This document shows, one piece after another, positions 61,219 through 64,000 of a DNA stretch of 64,000 nucleotides. Positions within the stretch are counted from its first letter, which is position 1. Each line of letters begins with the position of its first letter. The notes beneath the pieces were generated by a model. It worked only from the letters and a program-made list of their open reading frames with translations. It was not told where the DNA came from and made no database searches. Both the position numbers and the translations under genes were made by a program. Source of the stretch: Chryseobacterium ginsenosidimutans (lineage in GTDB: Bacteria > Bacteroidota > Bacteroidia > Flavobacteriales > Weeksellaceae); the NCBI RefSeq assembly GCF_030823405.1, contig NZ_JAUSXC010000001.1, positions 3,145,001-3,209,000 on the forward strand. Reading direction: 5' to 3'.

Positions 61219-62868
61219 TCACTTTCTGGTAATTCTCAACAAAAGTATAATAACCAATAAAACAGAAAATATAAATCCTAAAACGGCAATTAAAGACATT
61301 TCGCCAATTCTCGGCCCGGATTCTGAAACAAAAACGATTGCCGTTGCAATGATATTTGCCCCTAAAATCATCGCTAAAATTAAATTAACAATACTTGATT
61401 TTATTAATTGATTGGTCTTTTCAATATTTTTAATTTCACTGGAAACGGTGAACTTATTTTCGTCTAACTTTTGCAATATAGAACGGAATTCCTGTGGAAT
61501 TTCATCAACATTATCTGTGAAACTCATCATTCTGTCCATTCCTGTTTTTAAAATATTCTTTGGATTGAGCTTTCGGGCGAAGATTTTTTTCGTGTAAGGA
61601 TGAAGACTTTTTACAATATCAAGATCCGGATTTATGGTTCTTCCCACTCCTTCTATCAAACCAATTCCTTTAAACAAAAGATAAAAATAATCCGGCATAT
61701 ACAATCGGTTATCCTTTAAAACATCTTTCATTTTATTGATAATTAAATGCGGATCAATTTCTTTCAACGAAGAGCTGTGAACAAAATTCAAAATATCTTC
61801 CACATCATTTTCAAATCTCCTTTCATCAGGAATTTGGTAGCTCACCGCCATTTTTTTCAGATATCTTACTATTTTATGAGCATTTTTTGACACAAAACTT
61901 ATAATTAAGTTTTCCAGCACTTCCTTATCATTAGGCGGAATTTTCCCTACGGCTCCGAAATCAATAAAAACAATTCTGCCGTCTTTTTTTACCAGAATAT
62001 TTCCCGCATGCGGATCTGCATGGAAAAACCCGTAATCTAAAATTTGTGACACAAAAAGCCTCAAACCCACTTCAGAAACATTCACCGGATCAATTTTATT
62101 GGCTAACAGTGTTTCCTTATCGGTCACTTTTATGCCGTCGATGAACTCCATACAGAGAACATTATTATTGGAGAATTCTGCGTATACCTTCGGAACGTAT
62201 GTTTCTTTATTATTTTTGAAATTTCTTCTAAACTGAAGAATATTTTCTCTTTCGTTGATGAATGACACTTCCTCCAGCAAAGATTTCTCGAAAGTCGAGA
62301 TCGCCTGTTTCAGATTAAGTTTTTCTCCTATTTCCGAGTAGGATGAAATGAGCTTTTCAAGATCTTTAATCAATAACAAATCATCTTCAATAAGTGTCTG
62401 AACATCAGCTTTTTTAATCTTTAAAATCACTTCATTTCCATCGAGCAAAGTTGCTTTATAAACCTGTGCAATGGAAGCCGTCGCTAACGGAACTTTCTGA
62501 ATATCAATAAAATGATCTTTTATGGAAATATCAAATTCATTTTCCAGAACCTCTTCTACATTCATGTCTACGACATCCACTTTATCCTGTAATTTCTGCA
62601 ATTCCTGGATCAGTTCTGCAGGAAGAAGGTCTTCCCTGTTGCTGAATGTCTGGCCAAGCTTCACAAATGTAGGCCCCAATTCTTCCAATACCAGTCGGAT
62701 TCTTTCGTAAACCGTTCCTTTAGAAACAATTTCGTCAGAAGTATTTGGAATTTCCACCTGCTTATTTCCGCTGTTCATTCTCGCCAGCATATCTTTAAAA
62801 CCGTATTTACTTAACACGGAAATCAATTTGGCGGATCTTTTCAGTTTTCTTTGTTGCTTGTCAAACAT
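61219..62868 (-). CDS. ABC1/UbiB-family atypical kinase
   Basis: The 549 residues contain the AarF/ABC1 signature set: KLGQTFSNREDLLPAELIQEL near 71-91 (KxGQ motif), PLATASIAQVYKATL near 126-140 (the Ala-rich nucleotide loop), HADPHAGNILV near 283-293, and IDFGAVGKIPP near 299-309. Two hydrophobic helices end the chain, anchoring it to the membrane. In other bacteria UbiB supports ubiquinone synthesis. Bacteroidetes use menaquinone, so here the role is likely a general isoprenoid/quinone or lipid function. Starts at MFDKQQRKLKRSAKLIS. Confidence 0.93.
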   Translation of the reverse strand: MFDKQQRKLKRSAKLISVLSKYGFKDMLARMNSGNKQVEIPNTSDEIVSKGTVYERIRLVLEELGPTFVKLGQTFSNREDLLPAELIQELQKLQDKVDVVDMNVEEVLENEFDISIKDHFIDIQKVPLATASIAQVYKATLLDGNEVILKIKKADVQTLIEDDLLLIKDLEKLISSYSEIGEKLNLKQAISTFEKSLLEEVSFINERENILQFRRNFKNNKETYVPKVYAEFSNNNVLCMEFIDGIKVTDKETLLANKIDPVNVSEVGLRLFVSQILDYGFFHADPHAGNILVKKDGRIVFIDFGAVGKIPPNDKEVLENLIISFVSKNAHKIVRYLKKMAVSYQIPDERRFENDVEDILNFVHSSSLKEIDPHLIINKMKDVLKDNRLYMPDYFYLLFKGIGLIEGVGRTINPDLDIVKSLHPYTKKIFARKLNPKNILKTGMDRMMSFTDNVDEIPQEFRSILQKLDENKFTVSSEIKNIEKTNQLIKSSIVNLILAMILGANIIATAIVFVSESGPRIGEMSLIAVLGFIFSVLLVIILLLRITRK

Positions 62869-63030
62869 ATGTTGAAATGTAAGTGCAATTTAATTCAAAA
62901 ATTATTCCTATAATCATATTTCAGTTTTAAAGTTATTTGATGAATTGTAATGATAAATCTGAACAGAAAATGATTCTTTATCATTCAAATATTTTTTAAC
63001 TTTACAATACAAATCCTTAAAAATAGTATA

Positions 63031-63180
63031 ATGAAAAATGTAAAGAAAATCTCAAGAGAACAAATGAAAAGCATCTCAGGAAGCGGAATTATCAGAAACT
63101 GCTCCAACAAATGCTGTCCGGACGACGGAAGACCAAGATGTCCGGGACTGATTTGTCCGGCTGTTATCTGTCCGCAATAA
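63031..63180 (+). CDS. Cys-rich peptide with bacteriocin/RiPP-type leader (49 aa)
   Basis: A 49-residue ORF starts MKNVKKISREQMKSISGSG and ends ICPAVICPQ. The leader KKISREQMKSISGSG resembles double-glycine leaders of Bacteroidetes natural-product precursors, which typically end ISGG; here the second pair is Gly-Ser-Gly. The core has six cysteines (24, 28, 29, 37, 42, 47), the last three in a five-residue repeat CP-x3-CP-x3-CP. It has its own terminator and lies alone between two minus-strand genes. No maturation or export gene is adjacent. Codons and gene shape support a real gene. A function (bacteriocin or metal-binding) is not shown. Confidence 0.8.
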   Translation: MKNVKKISREQMKSISGSGIIRNCSNKCCPDDGRPRCPGLICPAVICPQ

Positions 63181-63193
63181 AATCAAATTAAAA

Positions 63194-63226
63194 CAAAAAA
63201 GGAATGCAATGTTGCATTCCTTTTTA
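63194..63226 (+). terminator. Intrinsic terminator after the Cys-rich peptide gene
   Basis: GGAATGCAA/TTGCATTCC arms are flanked by A6 and T5. It lies 20 nt after the peptide stop and supports a dedicated short transcript. It can also serve the converging hydrolase gene. Confidence 0.9.
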
Positions 63227-63230
63227 TTAT

Positions 63231-64000
63231 TTATTTCAGATAAGTTTCGTACAAATCGTTTCTTCTGTCTTTCATCACCTGAACAGAACCATGGTAGTGA
63301 AGATCTTTCAGTAAATTAAGATCGACATCAACAATTAAAGTCATTTCTGTGTTTGGAGTTGCCTCTCCTTTTACAGCATTCGATGGAAAAGCAAAATCTG
63401 AAGGCGTAAATACCGCAGCCTGACCGAACTGGATATCCATATTATTAACTCCCGGTAAATTCCCTACACAACCTGCAATGGCAACATAACATTCGTTTTC
63501 AATAGCTCTTGCAGCAGCACAGTGTCGCACTCTGATATACGCATTTTGAGTGTCGGTAAGATAAGGAACGAATAAAATTTTCATTCCCTGATCTGCCAGA
63601 ATTCTTGGAAGTTCCGGGAATTCTACATCATAACAGATGACGAGGCCTACTTTTCCGCAGTCGGTATCAAAAACTTTGATCTCATTTCCGCCTTTCATTC
63701 CGTAGTATTTTCTTTCATTTGGCGTAATATGAATTTTACGGTATTCATCTACACGGCCGTCGCGATGAAGAAGGTAACTGATATTATACAGATCATTATT
63801 CTCAAAAACAGGCATGCTTCCGGAAATAATATTGACGTTATAACTGATTGCCAGCTCCGATATTCTATTTTTGATTTCTTCCGTCAGTTTTGCCAGTTCA
63901 ATCATGCTGTCTCTTTCCGAAAGCTTGTTGAAAGGAGCCAACAACGGTGTATTAAACAATTCAGGGAAAAGCACAAAATCAGCCTTGTAATCTCCCATCA
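63231..64000 (-). CDS. Carbon-nitrogen hydrolase (nitrilase family), partial, N-terminus off window
   Basis: About 256 residues of the C-terminal portion are visible. The nitrilase triad is present: Glu in VLFPELFN near the visible start, Lys in EYRKIHITPNE, and Cys in VGLVICYDVEFPE. RHCAAARAIENECYVAIAGC and a late ATPNTEMTLIVDVDL complete the fold. The visible ATG at 63998 is inside the domain, so the true start is beyond the edge. From memory, flavobacteria often have this domain fused behind a GNAT acetyltransferase; that half cannot be seen here. The substrate amide is unknown. Confidence 0.9.
   Translation of the reverse strand, partial: MGDYKADFVLFPELFNTPLLAPFNKLSERDSMIELAKLTEEIKNRISELAISYNVNIISGSMPVFENNDLYNISYLLHRDGRVDEYRKIHITPNERKYYGMKGGNEIKVFDTDCGKVGLVICYDVEFPELPRILADQGMKILFVPYLTDTQNAYIRVRHCAAARAIENECYVAIAGCVGNLPGVNNMDIQFGQAAVFTPSDFAFPSNAVKGEATPNTEMTLIVDVDLNLLKDLHYHGSVQVMKDRRNDLYETYLK

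Noticed and set aside
1..64000. rRNA, tRNA, transposase, integrase or prophage genes
   Set aside because: None was recognised on reading either strand; small tRNA genes could be missed without a covariance search.

Overview
The window looks like the chromosome of a Weeksellaceae flavobacterium close to Chryseobacterium, judged from gene content and sequence style; no search was run. The DNA is AT-rich with AT-rich gaps. Several promoters match the Bacteroidetes consensus TTTG-N19-TAnnTTTG. Two secreted proteins end in a type IX secretion (T9SS) sorting domain. The SecDF fusion, the acylornithine-type transcarbamylase and a Cys-rich peptide with a KxISGxG leader fit the same group. No rRNA, tRNA, CRISPR array, transposase or prophage was recognised.

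Region 1 (1-7.2 kb, mostly minus strand): a partial O6-alkylguanine-DNA alkyltransferase, an unknown protein, then the pyrimidine operon pyrB-carA-carB. A 23-codon leader ORF that runs straight into an intrinsic terminator precedes pyrB. A Bacteroidetes promoter sits directly upstream of it. The layout copies the logic of the E. coli pyrBI (PyrL) attenuator. An Lrp/AsnC regulator is divergent.

Region 2 (7.2-17.4 kb): a DUF2971 gene, then the arginine operon on the minus strand, transcribed GNAT-argG-argC-argD-argF'-argB-argE-argH. Its GNAT is the best candidate for the missing N-acylglutamate synthase. CarAB supplies carbamoyl phosphate to both PyrB and ArgF', so the adjacency makes sense. 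Three wide gaps in this operon hold palindromic, repeat-like DNA, and a fourth such element lies between carA and carB.

Region 3 (17.5-33.2 kb): housekeeping genes. These are acs, rel (ppGpp), nhaA, a BrkB-family membrane protein with a DUF4421 protein, rlmH, trmL, a tatA-PAP2-TPR operon, a Tet-like MFS pump and secDF. A perfect 25-bp GC-rich palindrome lies between trmL and the TPR gene.

Region 4 (33.3-46.1 kb): a T9SS-exported sugar dehydrogenase, hemN, an SGNH acetylesterase, a YCF48-like protein, an APC permease, pnuC, a Tyr/Asn-rich lipoprotein with GFR repeats, dapF-mltG and a large TonB-type outer-membrane protein.

Region 5 (46.1-64 kb): a polysaccharide-precursor operon (DegT aminotransferase, membrane protein, galE, cytidylyltransferase), a T9SS subtilase, an alpha/beta hydrolase, ppc, a TM2/DUF2971 overlapping gene pair, small lipoproteins, a YqhD-like alcohol dehydrogenase, an SGNH hydrolase, a DEAD-box helicase, an ABC1/UbiB kinase, a 49-residue Cys-rich RiPP-like peptide, and a nitrilase-family hydrolase cut by the window edge.

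The two items most worth following are the PyrL-like attenuator and the small Cys-rich peptide gene.
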